Counted from the first letter of the stretch, positions 18,349-29,409 are shown. The stretch is DNA of 64,000 nt from Rubellimicrobium roseum (GCF_006152145.1 NZ_VDFV01000002.1:248001-312000), one strand, 5' to 3'. Translations and numbers: made by a program. Notes: a model not told the origin generated them from the letters alone.

Positions 18349-19528
18349 CGGCGCGCGCCTGAGCCCCGTGGTCGAGGTTCGGCGGGAGGACTGGGAGGCG
18401 GGGGGCTTCGGGCTCTACGTCCACTGGCCCTTCTGCCAGGCCAAGTGCCCCTATTGCGACTTCAACAGCCATGTCGCGCGGAGCATCGACCAGGGGCGCT
18501 GGGCGCGGGCCTACGAGGCCGAGATCGCGCGCGCGGGCCACGAGGTGCCCGGGCGGGTGCTGCGGTCCATCTTCCTGGGCGGGGGCACGCCCTCGCTCAT
18601 GGAGCCCGAGACGGTCGAGGCGGTGATTGGCGCGGCGCGAGGGGCTTGGGGGTTTTCCAACGACATCGAGATCACGATGGAGGCCAATCCGACCTCGGTC
18701 GAGGCGGGGCGTTTCCGGGGTTACCGCGCGGCCGGGGTGAACCGGCTGTCGCTGGGCGTGCAGGCGCTGAACGACCGGGACCTTCAGCGGCTCGGGCGTC
18801 TTCATTCGGCCGAGGAGGCCGCCGCCGCCTTCGGGATCGCGCGCGACACGTTCGAGCGGGTGAGTCTGGACCTGATCTATGCGCGGCAGGGGCAGACGCC
18901 CGAGGCCTGGGAGGCGGAGCTTCGCGAGGCGCTCGGGCTCGCGGCGGGGCATCTGTCGCTCTACCAGCTCACCATCGAGGAAGGGACGGCCTTCGGGGAC
19001 CGCTTCGCGGCCGGCAAGCTGCGCGACCTGCCCGACGAGGACCGGGCGGCGGACCTGTGGGACATCACGCAACGGCTGACCGAGGCCGCCGGGCTGCCGG
19101 CCTACGAGGTGTCGAACCATGCCGCGCCCGGGCAGGAGAGCCGGCACAACCTCGTCTACTGGCAGGGCGGCGACTGGGTCGGCGTGGGACCGGGGGCGCA
19201 TGGGCGGCTGACGCTCGGGGGCGTGCGGACGGGCGTCGAGACCGAGCGGGCGCCGGGGCGCTGGCTGCAGATGGTCGAGCAGGGCGGGACGGGCGAGAGC
19301 GCGCGCGAGCGGCTGAGCGAGGTCGAGGCCGCCGAGGAGCGGCTGATGATGGGGCTCCGGCTGGCGGACGGCGTGGAGATGGGGCGGCTCGGCGCGTTGC
19401 CCGAACTGGCAGGACGGGCCGAGGCGCTGACCGGGATGGGGCTCGTGTCCCATGAGGACGGTCGGTTGCGGACGACGGCAGCGGGGCGCCCGCTGCTCAA
19501 CGCCGTGCTGCGCGAGTTGCTGGCCTAG
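18341..19528 (+). CDS. hemW: radical SAM heme chaperone HemW
   Basis: A protein of 395 residues related to oxygen-independent coproporphyrinogen oxidase but of the HemW branch. The radical SAM cluster motif is CQAKCPYC near residue 32, with YVHWPFC just before it. GGGTPSL near 88 and a later HNLVYWQGGDWVGVGPGAHG segment near 268 are typical of HemW, which delivers heme to target proteins rather than oxidising coproporphyrinogen. The start is TTG, giving MADGARLSP. No ATG fits near the first conserved block, and the 8-bp overlap with rdgB supports coupling. Databases often label such genes hemN. Confidence 0.9.
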   Translation: MADGARLSPVVEVRREDWEAGGFGLYVHWPFCQAKCPYCDFNSHVARSIDQGRWARAYEAEIARAGHEVPGRVLRSIFLGGGTPSLMEPETVEAVIGAARGAWGFSNDIEITMEANPTSVEAGRFRGYRAAGVNRLSLGVQALNDRDLQRLGRLHSAEEAAAAFGIARDTFERVSLDLIYARQGQTPEAWEAELREALGLAAGHLSLYQLTIEEGTAFGDRFAAGKLRDLPDEDRAADLWDITQRLTEAAGLPAYEVSNHAAPGQESRHNLVYWQGGDWVGVGPGAHGRLTLGGVRTGVETERAPGRWLQMVEQGGTGESARERLSEVEAAEERLMMGLRLADGVEMGRLGALPELAGRAEALTGMGLVSHEDGRLRTTAAGRPLLNAVLRELLA

Positions 19529-19592
19529 GGCGCAGGCCAGCGGGTTCCGTCCGGATCGCTGCGTTTCCTTTGGTCCCAAACCTCCCTGGGGA

Positions 19593-19613
19593 GCCCCGAA
19601 GGGGCAGAGCCCC
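19593..19613. repeat. two hairpins sharing one arm, between hemW and parB
   Basis: GCCCC-gaa-GGGGC (19593-19605) and GGGGC-aga-GCCCC (19601-19613) use the same central GGGGC, so only one can form at a time. They lie between convergent hemW and parB and may end transcription from either side, though no clear T-run follows. The sequence is also of the kind repeated between genes in this group of bacteria; I cannot verify copy number here. Confidence 0.45.
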
Positions 19614-19623
19614 CTGCGCCCCT

Positions 19624-20535
19624 TCAGCCGCCCGAGAGTCGCCGCAGGAGCTCGTCGAGCTGGTCGAGGTCCTTGTAGGTGATGGTCATGCGCCCGCCCT
19701 CGCCGGCGGCGCCGTGGTCGATCCGCACGGCCATCCTGAGCGCCGCCGACAACTCGCCCTCGATGGCGCGGGTGTCGGCGTCCTTCTCGGCGCGGGCGCG
19801 GCGGGCTTTCTCGGCCTCGGCCACCTTGGCGATGCGCTCCGCGTCGCGGGCGGAGAGGCCCTTCTCGGCGATGCGGCGGGCGAGGTCGAGCGCGCGGGGA
19901 TGGCCGATCAGGGGACGGGCGTGGCCCGCGCTGATCGTGCGGTCGGCCACCATCTGCTGCACCTCGCGGGGCAGGTTCAGGAGGCGCATCTGGTTGGCGA
20001 CGTGGCTGCGGCTCTTGCCGAGCGCGGAGGCCACCTGCTCCTGGCTGTGGCCGAAGCGGTCGATCAGGCTCTTGTAGGCCGCGCCCTCGTCGATCGGGTT
20101 GAGGTCGTCGCGCTGGATGTTCTCGATGATCGCGATTTCCAGCAGCTCGGCGTCGTCGTAGTCGCGCACGATCACCGGGACCTCGGTCAGGCCCGCCTTC
20201 TGCGCCGCGCGCCAGCGCCGCTCGCCCGCGACGATCTGCCAGGCGGTGGGCTCGTGCGGGTCGGGGCGCACGATCAGGGGCTGGATGACGCCCTTGGACT
20301 TGAGCGAGGCGGCCAGTTCCTCGAGCGCGGCGGGCTCGAAGGTGCGGCGGGGCTGGTCGGGGTTGGGGCGCAGCGACTCGATGGGCATGAGCCGGTCGGG
20401 GCTGCGCGGGACAGGCACCGTGGCCGCGGCAGGGGCTGGGGGGGCCGCTTCCTTGGCAAGGTCGCTGCCGAGATCCGCCATCAGCGCGGACAGGCCCCGT
20501 CCGAGGCCGCGTTTCAGGAGGGGCTTCTCGGCCAT
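19624..20535 (-). CDS. parB: chromosome partitioning protein ParB
   Basis: A protein of 303 residues. It starts MAEKPLLKRGLGRGLSALM, the conserved ParA-stimulating N-terminus. The ParB/Srx CTPase domain includes RPNPDQPRR near 56, and the CTP-binding GERRWR at 104-109. The helix-turn-helix that reads parS follows (QEQVASALGKSRSHVANQMR). The C-terminal dimer domain ends DELLRRLSGG. Two perfect parS sites lie in this window at 23803 and 51830. It forms an operon with parA (11 bp apart). Confidence 0.97.
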   Translation of the reverse strand: MAEKPLLKRGLGRGLSALMADLGSDLAKEAAPPAPAAATVPVPRSPDRLMPIESLRPNPDQPRRTFEPAALEELAASLKSKGVIQPLIVRPDPHEPTAWQIVAGERRWRAAQKAGLTEVPVIVRDYDDAELLEIAIIENIQRDDLNPIDEGAAYKSLIDRFGHSQEQVASALGKSRSHVANQMRLLNLPREVQQMVADRTISAGHARPLIGHPRALDLARRIAEKGLSARDAERIAKVAEAEKARRARAEKDADTRAIEGELSAALRMAVRIDHGAAGEGGRMTITYKDLDQLDELLRRLSGG

Positions 20536-20546
20536 GGGGGACGCTC

Positions 20547-21338
20547 TCAGGTTTCGCGGGCGAGGAGCTCGGCCGCGAGTGCGCGATAGGCGTTCGCGCC
20601 GGACGAGGAAGGGTCGTAGTCGAGAACGGACTGGGCGTGCGAGGGCGCCTCGGACAGGCGCACGTTGCGCGGGATGACCGTCTGGAACACGAGGTCGCCC
20701 AGATTCTCGCGCGCGTCGGCCTCGACCTGCTGGGCGAGGCTGGTGCGGCGGTCGACCATGGTGAGCGCCACGCCTTCGATGCGGAGGCCCGGGTTGGCGC
20801 TCTGGCGCACCTCGCGGATGGTCAGCATGAGCTGCGACAGGCCTTCGAGGGCGAAGAACTCGCTCTGGAGCGGCACAAGGACGGACTGCGCGGCCACGAG
20901 GGCGTTGATCGTGAGCACGTTCAGCGAGGGCGGGCAGTCGATCAGGATGTAGTCGAGGGTGAGCTCGTCCATCAGCGGCTGGCGCAGCGCGCCGCGCAGG
21001 AGCGAGGTTCGGCCCTGCCGCTCGCCCAGTTCCAGGTCGGCGCCGCTGAGGTCGCTGGTGGCGGGGACGAGGAGAAGGTTGGGGATCGCCGTCGGGTGGG
21101 CGGCGTCGCCGGGCGTGGCCTCGCCCAAAAGGAGGTCGAAGCTCGACACCTTGCGGTCCTCGGGCGGCAGGCCCAGGCCGGTGGAGGCGTTGCCCTGCGG
21201 GTCGAGGTCCACGAGCAGCACGCGACGCTCGCGCCGCGCCAGCGCCGCGCCCAGGTTGATGGCGGTCGTGGTCTTGCCGACGCCGCCCTTCTGGTTGGCG
21301 ACGGCGATGATCTTGGGTTGGTAGCGCGGGTCAGCCAT
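20547..21338 (-). CDS. parA: chromosome partitioning ATPase ParA
   Basis: A protein of 263 residues. The deviant Walker A motif KGGVGKTT is at residues 17-24, followed by LVDLDPQGNAS and the ILIDCPPSL Walker B. It uses ATP to pull ParB-parS complexes apart after the origin is copied. The start ATG at 21338 gives [16 protein letters not shown] and overlaps rsmG by 8 bp; a longer upstream frame only copies rsmG out of phase. The order mnmG-rsmG-parA-parB is classical for origin-near clusters. Confidence 0.97.
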   Translation of the reverse strand: MADPRYQPKIIAVANQKGGVGKTTTAINLGAALARRERRVLLVDLDPQGNASTGLGLPPEDRKVSSFDLLLGEATPGDAAHPTAIPNLLLVPATSDLSGADLELGERQGRTSLLRGALRQPLMDELTLDYILIDCPPSLNVLTINALVAAQSVLVPLQSEFFALEGLSQLMLTIREVRQSANPGLRIEGVALTMVDRRTSLAQQVEADARENLGDLVFQTVIPRNVRLSEAPSHAQSVLDYDPSSSGANAYRALAAELLARET

Positions 21339-21951
21339 GGGCAAGGTCCGTGAGGCGGAGGAGGCGGGCCTCGGGGTCGGTGGCGCTGGGGAGCGCCTCG
21401 ACCGCGAAGCGCCATCCCTTGGCGCGGGCGGCCTCGATCTCGGCGGCATGGTCGCGGCCCTTGGGCAGGAGCGCGGTGCCGCCGGGCGCGAGGTGGCGCG
21501 CGACAAGGGGGAGGAGGGTGGCGAGGGGCGCGAGCGCGCGGGCGGAGACGACGGAAGTGGCCTGGGGCGGGGCGGATTCGGCGCGCTGGTCGAGGACGGT
21601 GACGGGCACGCCCAGCTCGCGCGCGGCGGTGCGCAGGAAGGCGCACTTGCGCTGATCGCTCTCGATCAGGGTGACCTTGGGGGTGCCGGCTTCGGCCGCG
21701 AGGATGGCGACGACGATCCCGGGAAAGCCGCCGCCCGAGCCGAGGTCGGCCCAGGTCTGGGCTTCGGGTGGCGCGAGTGGCCAGAGCTGGGCCGAGTCGA
21801 GGATGTGGCGCGTCCAGAGATCGGGGACGGTGGAGGGCGCCACGAGGTTGATCTTCCCGGTCCAGCGGCGGGCGAGGGCCTCGAAGGCCTCCAGACGTGC
21901 CCGGGCGGTCGGTGACAGGTTCAGCCCGGCGAGATCGCGCGTGGGGGTCAT
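21331..21951 (-). CDS. rsmG: 16S rRNA m7G527 methyltransferase RsmG (GidB)
   Basis: A protein of 206 residues. The SAM-binding motif [11 protein letters not shown] lies near residue 70. [12 protein letters not shown] near 45 is the family signature before it, and VSARALAPL near 135 is conserved in RsmG. It methylates G527 of 16S rRNA, the site affecting streptomycin sensitivity. The ATG overlaps the mnmG stop by 4 bp and its own stop overlaps parA by 8 bp, so the cluster is one transcript. Confidence 0.95.
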   Translation of the reverse strand: MTPTRDLAGLNLSPTARARLEAFEALARRWTGKINLVAPSTVPDLWTRHILDSAQLWPLAPPEAQTWADLGSGGGFPGIVVAILAAEAGTPKVTLIESDQRKCAFLRTAARELGVPVTVLDQRAESAPPQATSVVSARALAPLATLLPLVARHLAPGGTALLPKGRDHAAEIEAARAKGWRFAVEALPSATDPEARLLRLTDLAHG

Positions 21952-23819
21952 GCGGCGAGGCCGTCCGCGCGCTTGCGAAGCCGCGCGGTGAGGAGGAGGA
22001 GCGCCGAGGGCGTCATGCCGTCGATCTCGGCCGCGTGGCGCAGGGAGGCCGGGCGGGCGCGTTCGAGCTTCTGGCGCAGCTCGATCGAGAGGCCGGAGAC
22101 CGCCGAATAGTCGAAGTCGGGCGGCAGGCGCGTGGCCTCATCGCGCTTGAGTTGCGCGATGTCGCGCTCCTGCCGGTCGAGGTAGGTGGCGTATTGCGCC
22201 TCGCGCTTGAGCTGCTCGCGGATCTTCGGGGCGGGCAGGGGCAGCGCGGGGTCGAGCGCGGCCAGGTGGTCCCAGGTTGCGTCGGTGAGCGCGAGGGTCT
22301 GTAGGCCGTCGCGCGTCTCGCCGTCCGGATTCAGGTTGAGGCCCGCGCCGGCGATCCGGCGCGCGGTGAAGCGGCGGGCGCGCAGGTCGGCCCGTGTCGT
22401 CTCCAGCGCGTCCATCTTCTCGCTGAACGCGGCCCAGCGGGTGTCCCCCACGACGCCCCAGTCATGCCCCTTGGCCGTGAGGCGCTGGTCGGCGTTGTCG
22501 ACGCGCAGGGACAGGCGGAACTCGGCCCGCGAGGTGAACATGCGGTAGGGCTCGGTCACGCCGCGGGTGGTCAGGTCGTCGATCAAGACGCCGATGTAGG
22601 AATCGGCACGGCTGAATTCGGCCGGGGCCTCGTCGCGGGACGCGCGGGCGGCGTTGAGGCCGGCCACGAGGCCCTGGGCCGCGGCTTCCTCGTAGCCCGT
22701 GGTGCCATTGATCTGGCCGGCAAGGTACAGGCCGGGCAGGGCTTTGACTTCCAGCGCCAGCGAGAGCGCCCTCGGGTCCACGTAGTCGTACTCGATGGCG
22801 TAGCCGGGCTGGGTGATGACGGCCTGCTCGAGACCTTCCATCGAGCGGACGTAATCCTCCTGCACCTCGGCCGGGAGCGAGGTGGAGATGCCGTTGGGGT
22901 AGACGGTCGGGTCGTCAAGCCCCTCGGGTTCCAGGAAGACCTGGTGCGAGTCCTTGTCGGCGAAGCGCACCACCTTGTCCTCGATCGAGGGACAGTAGCG
23001 CGGGCCCACGCCTTGGATGTGGCCGCCGTACATGGCGGAACGGGACAGGTTCGCGCGGATAATCTCGTGCGTGCGCCCGTTCGTATGGGTGATGCCACAG
23101 GCGACCTGGGGGGCCATGGGGCCGTCGGACAGGAAGCTCAGCATCGCGGGGTCGAGGTCGGCTTCCTGCCGCTCCAGCCGGTCCCAGGCGATGGTCCGGC
23201 CGTCGAGGCGCGGGGGCGTGCCGGTCTTGAGGCGACCCATGGGGAGCGCGAGGCCGTAGAGGCGATCCGCGAGGGCCTTGGAGGGCGGCTCGCCCACCCG
23301 GCCGCCGGGACGCGAGTGGTCGCCTACATGGATGACGCCGTTGAGGAAGGTGCCGGTGGTCAGGACCACGGAACGCGCGCGGACGGGGGTTCCGTCACCC
23401 AGGACGACACCTGCGACGCGGTTCCCTTCGACGAGGAGGTCGGCGGCCTCGCCTTCGAGGAGGTCGAGGCCCGGGCAGGCGGCCATCTCGGCCTGCACGG
23501 CCTCGCGGTAGAGGCGGCGGTCGGCCTGGGTGCGGGGGCCCTGCACGGCGGGACCCTTGGAGCGGTTGAGCAGGCGGAACTGGATGCCGGCCCTGTCGGC
23601 CATGCGTCCCATGATCCCGTCGAGGGCATCGACCTCGCGCACGAGGTGGCCCTTGCCCAGGCCGCCGATGGCCGGGTTGCAGGACATCACGCCCACGGAG
23701 GCGAGACTAAGCGTCAGCAGGAGCGTGCGCGCGCCGGCGCGGGCCGCGGCATGCGCCGCCTCGGAGCCCGCATGGCCGCCGCCCACCACGATGACGTCGA
23801 ACTGTTTCACGTGAAACAC
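21948..23819 (-). CDS. mnmG: tRNA uridine 5-carboxymethylaminomethyl enzyme MnmG (GidA)
   Basis: A protein of 623 residues, normal for MnmG. The FAD-binding [18 protein letters not shown] is near residue 12, and the family segments [22 protein letters not shown] and TGTFLNG follow. Together with MnmE it modifies U34 of several tRNAs. The start is GTG at 23819 ([15 protein letters not shown]), 4 bp after the mnmE stop. A second GTG at 23810 (MKQFDV) is possible. The first codons are spelled by a perfect parS site, so any change at this start would alter a ParB binding site. A frame extending upstream overlaps mnmE and is not real. Confidence 0.95.
   Translation of the reverse strand: MFHVKQFDVIVVGGGHAGSEAAHAAARAGARTLLLTLSLASVGVMSCNPAIGGLGKGHLVREVDALDGIMGRMADRAGIQFRLLNRSKGPAVQGPRTQADRRLYREAVQAEMAACPGLDLLEGEAADLLVEGNRVAGVVLGDGTPVRARSVVLTTGTFLNGVIHVGDHSRPGGRVGEPPSKALADRLYGLALPMGRLKTGTPPRLDGRTIAWDRLERQEADLDPAMLSFLSDGPMAPQVACGITHTNGRTHEIIRANLSRSAMYGGHIQGVGPRYCPSIEDKVVRFADKDSHQVFLEPEGLDDPTVYPNGISTSLPAEVQEDYVRSMEGLEQAVITQPGYAIEYDYVDPRALSLALEVKALPGLYLAGQINGTTGYEEAAAQGLVAGLNAARASRDEAPAEFSRADSYIGVLIDDLTTRGVTEPYRMFTSRAEFRLSLRVDNADQRLTAKGHDWGVVGDTRWAAFSEKMDALETTRADLRARRFTARRIAGAGLNLNPDGETRDGLQTLALTDATWDHLAALDPALPLPAPKIREQLKREAQYATYLDRQERDIAQLKRDEATRLPPDFDYSAVSGLSIELRQKLERARPASLRHAAEIDGMTPSALLLLTARLRKRADGLAA
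23803..23818. promoter_or_regulatory. parS site 1 (ParB binding)
   Basis: TGTTTCACGTGAAACA, a perfect 16-bp palindrome identical to the bacterial parS consensus. It lies at the mnmE/mnmG junction and overlaps the GTG start of mnmG, encoding residues FHVK. It is 2.5 kb from parA and about 3.2 kb from the proposed origin. Confidence 0.95.
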
Positions 23820-23823
23820 CGCC

Positions 23824-25104
23824 TCACTTGCCGATGCAGAAGCTCGAGAAGATCTCGCCGAGTATATCCTCCACGCCGACCCGTCCCACAAGGGCGTCGA
23901 GTTGGCGCAGGGCGCGGCGGAGGGTTTCGGCGACGATCTCCACCGCCGCGCCGATGTCGACGAGCGCGCGCGTCTCGTCAAGGAGGCTTGCCGCGTCAAG
24001 CATGGCGCGGGCGTGGCGCTCGCGCAGGCCGACGCCGAGGCCGGTGGTGCGGTCGGACAGGCGGCGGCCGATCTCGGCCACGAGGGCGTCGACGCCGTCC
24101 CCGGTCCGGGCCGAGATGGCGAGGCCCTTGCCGGGGGCGAGGTCGGCCTTGGCGCGGACCACGAGATCGTCGGGGCCGGGCTCCGGCGCGGGCTCGCCCG
24201 CGAGGTGGAGGTGAACGCGGAGGTCGGCCCGGGCGGCGCGGTCACGGGCGCGTTGGATGCCGATGGCCTCTATGGGGTCCTGCGCCTCGCGCAGGCCGGC
24301 GGTGTCGATGAGCGTCACCGGCAGGCCCGCAAGGTCCATGCGGACCTCGATCACGTCGCGGGTGGTGCCGGCAATCTCGGAGGTGATGGCGGCCTCGCGC
24401 CCGGCCAGACGGTTGAGGAGCGTGGATTTTCCGACGTTCGGGGCGCCCACGATGGCGACCTCGAAACCTTCGCGCAGGCGCTCGGCGATGCGGGCGCCCC
24501 GGGCCTCCTCGCGCAGCTCCTCTTCCAGCAGGACGATGAGTTCCAGCACCTCGGGCCAGACGTCCTCGGGCACGTCCTCGTCGGAGAAGTCGATGGTGGC
24601 CTCGACGAGCGCCACCGCCCGGAGAAGGCGCGCGCGCCATTCCTCGGCCTTGCGGCCCAGGGCGCCCGCGAAGACGCGCAGGGCCTGGCGGCGCTGCGCG
24701 TCCGTCTCGGCCGAGAGCAGGTCCGCGAGGCCCTCGACCTGCGCGAGGTCGAGACGGCCGTTCTCGAGCGCGCGCCGGGTGAACTCGCCGGGCTTGGCCG
24801 GGCGCAGGCCCGGACGGGTCCCGAGCGCGCGCAGCACGGCGGCGACCACCGACGGGGCGCCATGGCAGTGAAGCTCCACGACGGCTTCGCCGGTGAAGCT
24901 GCGGTCGGGGGCGAAGGTGAGGACGAGCGTCTGGTCAAGTGGCTCGCCCTCGGCGTCGCGCAGGGTCCGCAGGGTGCGCCCGTGCACGGGCAGATGGCCC
25001 GCGAGGGCCCCGGCGGCCCGGTGCGCCTCGGGGCCCGAGACGCGGAGGACCGCGATCCCCGCCCGGCCGGGCGCGGTGGCCAGGGCGAAGATCGTGTCGG
25101 CCAT
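23824..25104 (-). CDS. mnmE: tRNA modification GTPase MnmE (TrmE)
   Basis: A protein of 426 residues. The N-terminal tetrahydrofolate-binding domain starts [21 protein letters not shown]. The G domain sits in the middle: G1 GAPNVGKST near 218, G2 IAGTTRD near 244, and G3 DTAGLR near 266. The C-terminus ends CIGK, with the family's conserved Cys that is needed for tRNA modification. It acts with MnmG. It lies 6 bp from rho and 4 bp from mnmG. Confidence 0.96.
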   Translation of the reverse strand: MADTIFALATAPGRAGIAVLRVSGPEAHRAAGALAGHLPVHGRTLRTLRDAEGEPLDQTLVLTFAPDRSFTGEAVVELHCHGAPSVVAAVLRALGTRPGLRPAKPGEFTRRALENGRLDLAQVEGLADLLSAETDAQRRQALRVFAGALGRKAEEWRARLLRAVALVEATIDFSDEDVPEDVWPEVLELIVLLEEELREEARGARIAERLREGFEVAIVGAPNVGKSTLLNRLAGREAAITSEIAGTTRDVIEVRMDLAGLPVTLIDTAGLREAQDPIEAIGIQRARDRAARADLRVHLHLAGEPAPEPGPDDLVVRAKADLAPGKGLAISARTGDGVDALVAEIGRRLSDRTTGLGVGLRERHARAMLDAASLLDETRALVDIGAAVEIVAETLRRALRQLDALVGRVGVEDILGEIFSSFCIGK

Positions 25105-25110
25105 GGTAAT

Positions 25111-26385
<1,275 letters not shown>

Positions 26386-26537
26386 GGAGATCCTGATGGT
26401 CCTGCGCGACCGCGCTCACCCCAGAGGGCGGCAGTCGGGACGGAAGATATGCGCGTGGGATGCCGTTCCCGGACGGGAGGGCCGGATCAGAGATAGGCAT
26501 CTTCGCGCCTCCCGTCAATCGGGGGGTCGCGGGGCTC

Positions 26538-26984
26538 TCAGAAGGGCTTCACGATCACCATGACGACGATCACGAGCAGCAGGAGCGTCGGCACCTCGTT
26601 CATAATCCGGAAGGTCCGGCCCGTGCGGCTGTTGCGCCCCTCCGCGAAATCGCGCGCCCGGACGACGCACCAGCCGTGAAAGGCGCTGAGCGCCAGCACC
26701 GAGGTGACCTTCACCCAGAGCCAGACCTCGGTCCACCAGCCACCCAGAAGCACCAGCACGATTCCCAAGCCCCAGGTCGCGATCAGGGCCGGGCGCATGA
26801 TGAGCCGCAGGAGCTTGTCCTCCATCACCTGGAAGGTCCGGTCGAGCTCGGACCCGACCGTCGCCCGCTCGGCGTGGTACACGAAGATCCGGGGCAGGTA
26901 GAACAGTCCCGCCATCCAGGAAACCATCGCGACGACATGCGCGGCCTTGAGCCAGAGGTACGAGGATTCGAGCAGATCGAGCAT
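26538..26984 (-). CDS. hemJ: protoporphyrinogen oxidase HemJ
   Basis: A protein of 148 residues, almost wholly membrane-embedded with about four helices. It begins MLDLLESSYLWLKAAHVVAMVSWMAG; the histidine in KAAHVV and the FYLPRIFVYHAE segment are the conserved HemJ features. It oxidises protoporphyrinogen IX in heme synthesis, as the form used by bacteria lacking HemG/HemY oxidases. The start at 26984 is chosen from this conserved N-terminus; in-frame upstream codons run into the proposed origin. Placement between rho and the origin is usual for this order. Confidence 0.9.
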   Translation of the reverse strand: MLDLLESSYLWLKAAHVVAMVSWMAGLFYLPRIFVYHAERATVGSELDRTFQVMEDKLLRLIMRPALIATWGLGIVLVLLGGWWTEVWLWVKVTSVLALSAFHGWCVVRARDFAEGRNSRTGRTFRIMNEVPTLLLLVIVVMVIVKPF

Positions 26985-27372
26985 TCGGCACCGCGTTCGG
27001 GTTTGCCCCTCCTTCTCTAGAGTCATTTGAAAGGAAGGGGGAGGTGGATGGCGGTTGTACTGGGGACAACTCGGCAGAGAGGGGGCGGTCCCCAGGTTCA
27101 TCCACAGGACTTTCCCCCGAATCGGGACACCCGGATGCCACAGGATTAGAGCTAAGTGACTGATGTATATGCATCAGGTCTGTAGGCTGCCCCGAAGGGC
27201 CGCCGATTCGATTCCGATTCGTCCACAGGGTCGAGTTATCCCTGTCCACCGTGGGGGACTCGGGGCGACTCGGGGCCCCAAAGGGGTGAGTCTCCCACAG
27301 GCCTTCCGTCCACTCCCCAAGTCGTCCAGAGTGGGGGCCGTTTCATCCCCAGATGCTCCCAAGGTTGTCCAC
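26985..27372. other. putative chromosome replication origin (oriC)
   Basis: A 388-bp gap between divergent hemJ and maf with no supported gene. It holds DnaA-box-like sites compared with TTATCCACA: TCATCCACA at 27098 (8/9), TTGTCCACA at 27365 (8/9), TCGTCCACA at 27219, TCATCCCCA at 27343 and, reversed, TGGGGACAA at 27061 (7/9 each). The stretch 27141-27170 has 11 G+C in 30 bases, the most A+T-rich part I noticed. Eight GANTC sites (27020, 27119, 27205, 27210, 27216, 27257, 27267, 27288) fit control by CcrM methylation. Gene order (hemJ left; maf-aroE-coaE-dnaQ right), nearby parAB/parS and outward transcription agree with an alphaproteobacterial origin. No CtrA-type TTAA-N7-TTAA site was seen. 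Confidence 0.8.
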
Positions 27373-27975
27373 ATGCCTCGCGAAAACCTCGTCCTGGCCT
27401 CCGGTTCGGCGACCCGCGCCGCGATGCTGCGGGCCGCGGGACTGGAGTTCGAGGTCGTGGTGCCGCGCGTGGACGAGGGCGCGCTGAAGGAGGCGCTGCT
27501 CGCGGAAGGCGCGAGCCCCCGCGATCTCGCGGACGCGCTCGCGGAGATGAAGGCCGCGCGGGTGTCGCCGAAGCGGCCCGAGGCGCTGACGCTGGGGGGC
27601 GATCAGGTCCTGTCCTGCGAGGGACGCGTCTTCTCGAAGCCCCGAACGCCCGAGGAAGCGCGCGAGCAGCTCGGCTTCCTCATGGGACGGACGCACAAGC
27701 TGCATTCGGCGGCGGTGATCCACCGGGGCGAGGAGCCGGTCTGGCGGCACGTCTCGGAAGCGCGGCTCACGATGGGGCGGATGTCGGAAGCCTGGATCGA
27801 CGGCTACCTTTCGCGGAACTGGGAGGAGGTGCGCCACTCGGTCGGGGCCTATCAGGTCGAGGCGGAGGGCGTGCGGCTGTTTTCCCGCATCGAGGGCGAC
27901 CATTTCACCGTGCTGGGGCTGCCGCTCCTGCCCCTCTTGTCTTTCCTGTCGGTGCGGGGGAGCATTCCGGCATGA
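27373..27975 (+). CDS. maf: Maf family nucleoside triphosphate pyrophosphatase
   Basis: A protein of 200 residues. The N-terminus [16 protein letters not shown] is the Maf signature, followed by VPRVDE near 35, and [10 protein letters not shown] near 78, where the Asp is the catalytic base. Maf proteins hydrolyse dTTP/UTP or modified pyrimidine triphosphates. The start ATG at 27373 overlaps the last DnaA-like box of the proposed origin. It overlaps aroE by 4 bp and leads the rightward origin-proximal operon. Confidence 0.93.
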   Translation: MPRENLVLASGSATRAAMLRAAGLEFEVVVPRVDEGALKEALLAEGASPRDLADALAEMKAARVSPKRPEALTLGGDQVLSCEGRVFSKPRTPEEAREQLGFLMGRTHKLHSAAVIHRGEEPVWRHVSEARLTMGRMSEAWIDGYLSRNWEEVRHSVGAYQVEAEGVRLFSRIEGDHFTVLGLPLLPLLSFLSVRGSIPA

Positions 27976-28799
27976 CCAGCCCCTATCTCCTCGCCGGCGT
28001 CGTCGGGCGACCGATCGCGCATTCCCGCTCGCCCCGTCTTCATCGCCACTGGCTGTCCCGGCACGGGATCGCCGGGGACTACGTCGCCCTGGAGGTCGGC
28101 GAGGACGACCTGGAGGAGGTGCTGCGCGCCTTGCCCAAGGCCGGATTCCGGGGCGTGAACGTCACGATCCCCCACAAGCTCGCGGCGCTGCGGCTCGCGG
28201 ACGAGGCGACGGAACGGGCGCAGCGGATCGGGGCGGCGAATCTGCTCGTATTCCGCGAAGGGCGGATCCTCGCGGACAACACCGATGGCGAGGGCTTCCT
28301 GAACGCGCTGCGGCGGGGTGCGCCGGGCTGGGACCCGGCGGCGGGCCCTGCGACCGTGCTGGGCGCCGGGGGCGCGGCGCGGGCGGTGATCGTGACGCTT
28401 CTGGACGCGGGCGTGCCCGAGATCCTGCTCACCAACCGCACCCGCGAGACCGCCGAGGCCTTGGCCAAGGAGTTCGGAGACCGCGTTCGGGTCCATGACT
28501 GGGTGCAGGCGGGCAACGCGGTCGAGGACGGGCGGACGGTGGTCAACACGACCTCGCTCGGCATGGTCGGCAAGCCCGAGCTGCGCGTGCCGCTCGACGG
28601 GCTGCGGGAGGGCCACGTGGTGATGGACCTTATCTATGCGCCGCTGGAGACGCGGCTCTTGCGCGAGGCGCGCGAGACGGGAGCCGTTGCGGTGGACGGG
28701 CTGGGGATGCTTCTGCATCAGGCGGTGCCGGCCTTCGAGCGCTGGTTCGGCGTGCGGCCGGAGGTGGACGAGGCGCTCCGCGCCGCCGTCCTGGCCTGA
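27972..28799 (+). CDS. aroE: shikimate dehydrogenase
   Basis: A protein of 275 residues that reduces 3-dehydroshikimate with NADPH in aromatic amino acid synthesis. The shikimate-binding part has [12 protein letters not shown] near 16 and GVNVTIPHK near 60 with the catalytic Lys. The NADP Rossmann motif is [10 protein letters not shown] near 131. Start ATGA overlap with maf; one base separates its stop from coaE. Confidence 0.95.
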   Translation: MTSPYLLAGVVGRPIAHSRSPRLHRHWLSRHGIAGDYVALEVGEDDLEEVLRALPKAGFRGVNVTIPHKLAALRLADEATERAQRIGAANLLVFREGRILADNTDGEGFLNALRRGAPGWDPAAGPATVLGAGGAARAVIVTLLDAGVPEILLTNRTRETAEALAKEFGDRVRVHDWVQAGNAVEDGRTVVNTTSLGMVGKPELRVPLDGLREGHVVMDLIYAPLETRLLREARETGAVAVDGLGMLLHQAVPAFERWFGVRPEVDEALRAAVLA

Positions 28800-28800
28800 G

Positions 28801-29409
28801 ATGGCGTTCGTCCTGGGGCTCACGGGCTCGATCGGGATGGGAAAATCCACCACGGCCGCGATGTTCCGCGACGAGGGCCTGCCGGTCTGGGACGCAGACG
28901 CGGCGGTGCACGCGCTCTATGCCCCGGGCGGGGCGGCGGTGCCGAAGGTCGCGGGGCTCGTGCCCGAGGCGGTGGTCGGTGGTGCGGTGGACCGGCCCGC
29001 CCTGCGGGCGGCGCTGGAGCGGGACCCGTCGCTCTTTCCCCGGCTCGAAGCGCTGGTGCATCCGCTGGTGGCCGAGGACCGCGAGCGCTTCCACCGGGCC
29101 ACGCAGGGCAAGGCCGACATCGTCGTGCTCGATGTGCCTCTTCTCTACGAACGGGGGATCGACCGGGACTGCGACGGGGTGGCGGTCGTCTCGGCTTTGC
29201 CGGAGACGCAGATGCGACGCCTCCTCGCGCGGCCCGGGATGGATGCCGAGGCGGCGGCGCTGCTGATCGGGCGGCAGATGCCGGACGCGGAGAAGCGCAA
29301 GCGCGCGCGCTGGGTCGTGCCGACGGAGACGCTTGAGGAGGCCCGCGCCGCCGTGCGAGGGATCGTGGCCGAGATCCGGGGCGGGGCGGCCGCCCCCAGG
29401 AGGAGCTGA
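28801..29409 (+). CDS. coaE: dephospho-CoA kinase
   Basis: A protein of 202 residues that performs the last step of CoA synthesis. The P-loop GLTGSIGMGKST is at residues 6-17, the DADAAVH substrate motif near 31, and a VLDVPLLYE segment near 110 is typical. The start ATG directly follows the aroE stop; its TGA overlaps the ATG of dnaQ. Confidence 0.95.
   Translation: MAFVLGLTGSIGMGKSTTAAMFRDEGLPVWDADAAVHALYAPGGAAVPKVAGLVPEAVVGGAVDRPALRAALERDPSLFPRLEALVHPLVAEDRERFHRATQGKADIVVLDVPLLYERGIDRDCDGVAVVSALPETQMRRLLARPGMDAEAAALLIGRQMPDAEKRKRARWVVPTETLEEARAAVRGIVAEIRGGAAAPRRS

Noticed and set aside
18341-19528. Calling this gene hemN
   Set aside because: The CxxxCxxC and the later HNLVYW...GPGAHG layout fit HemW, and there is no HemN-specific N-terminal extension.
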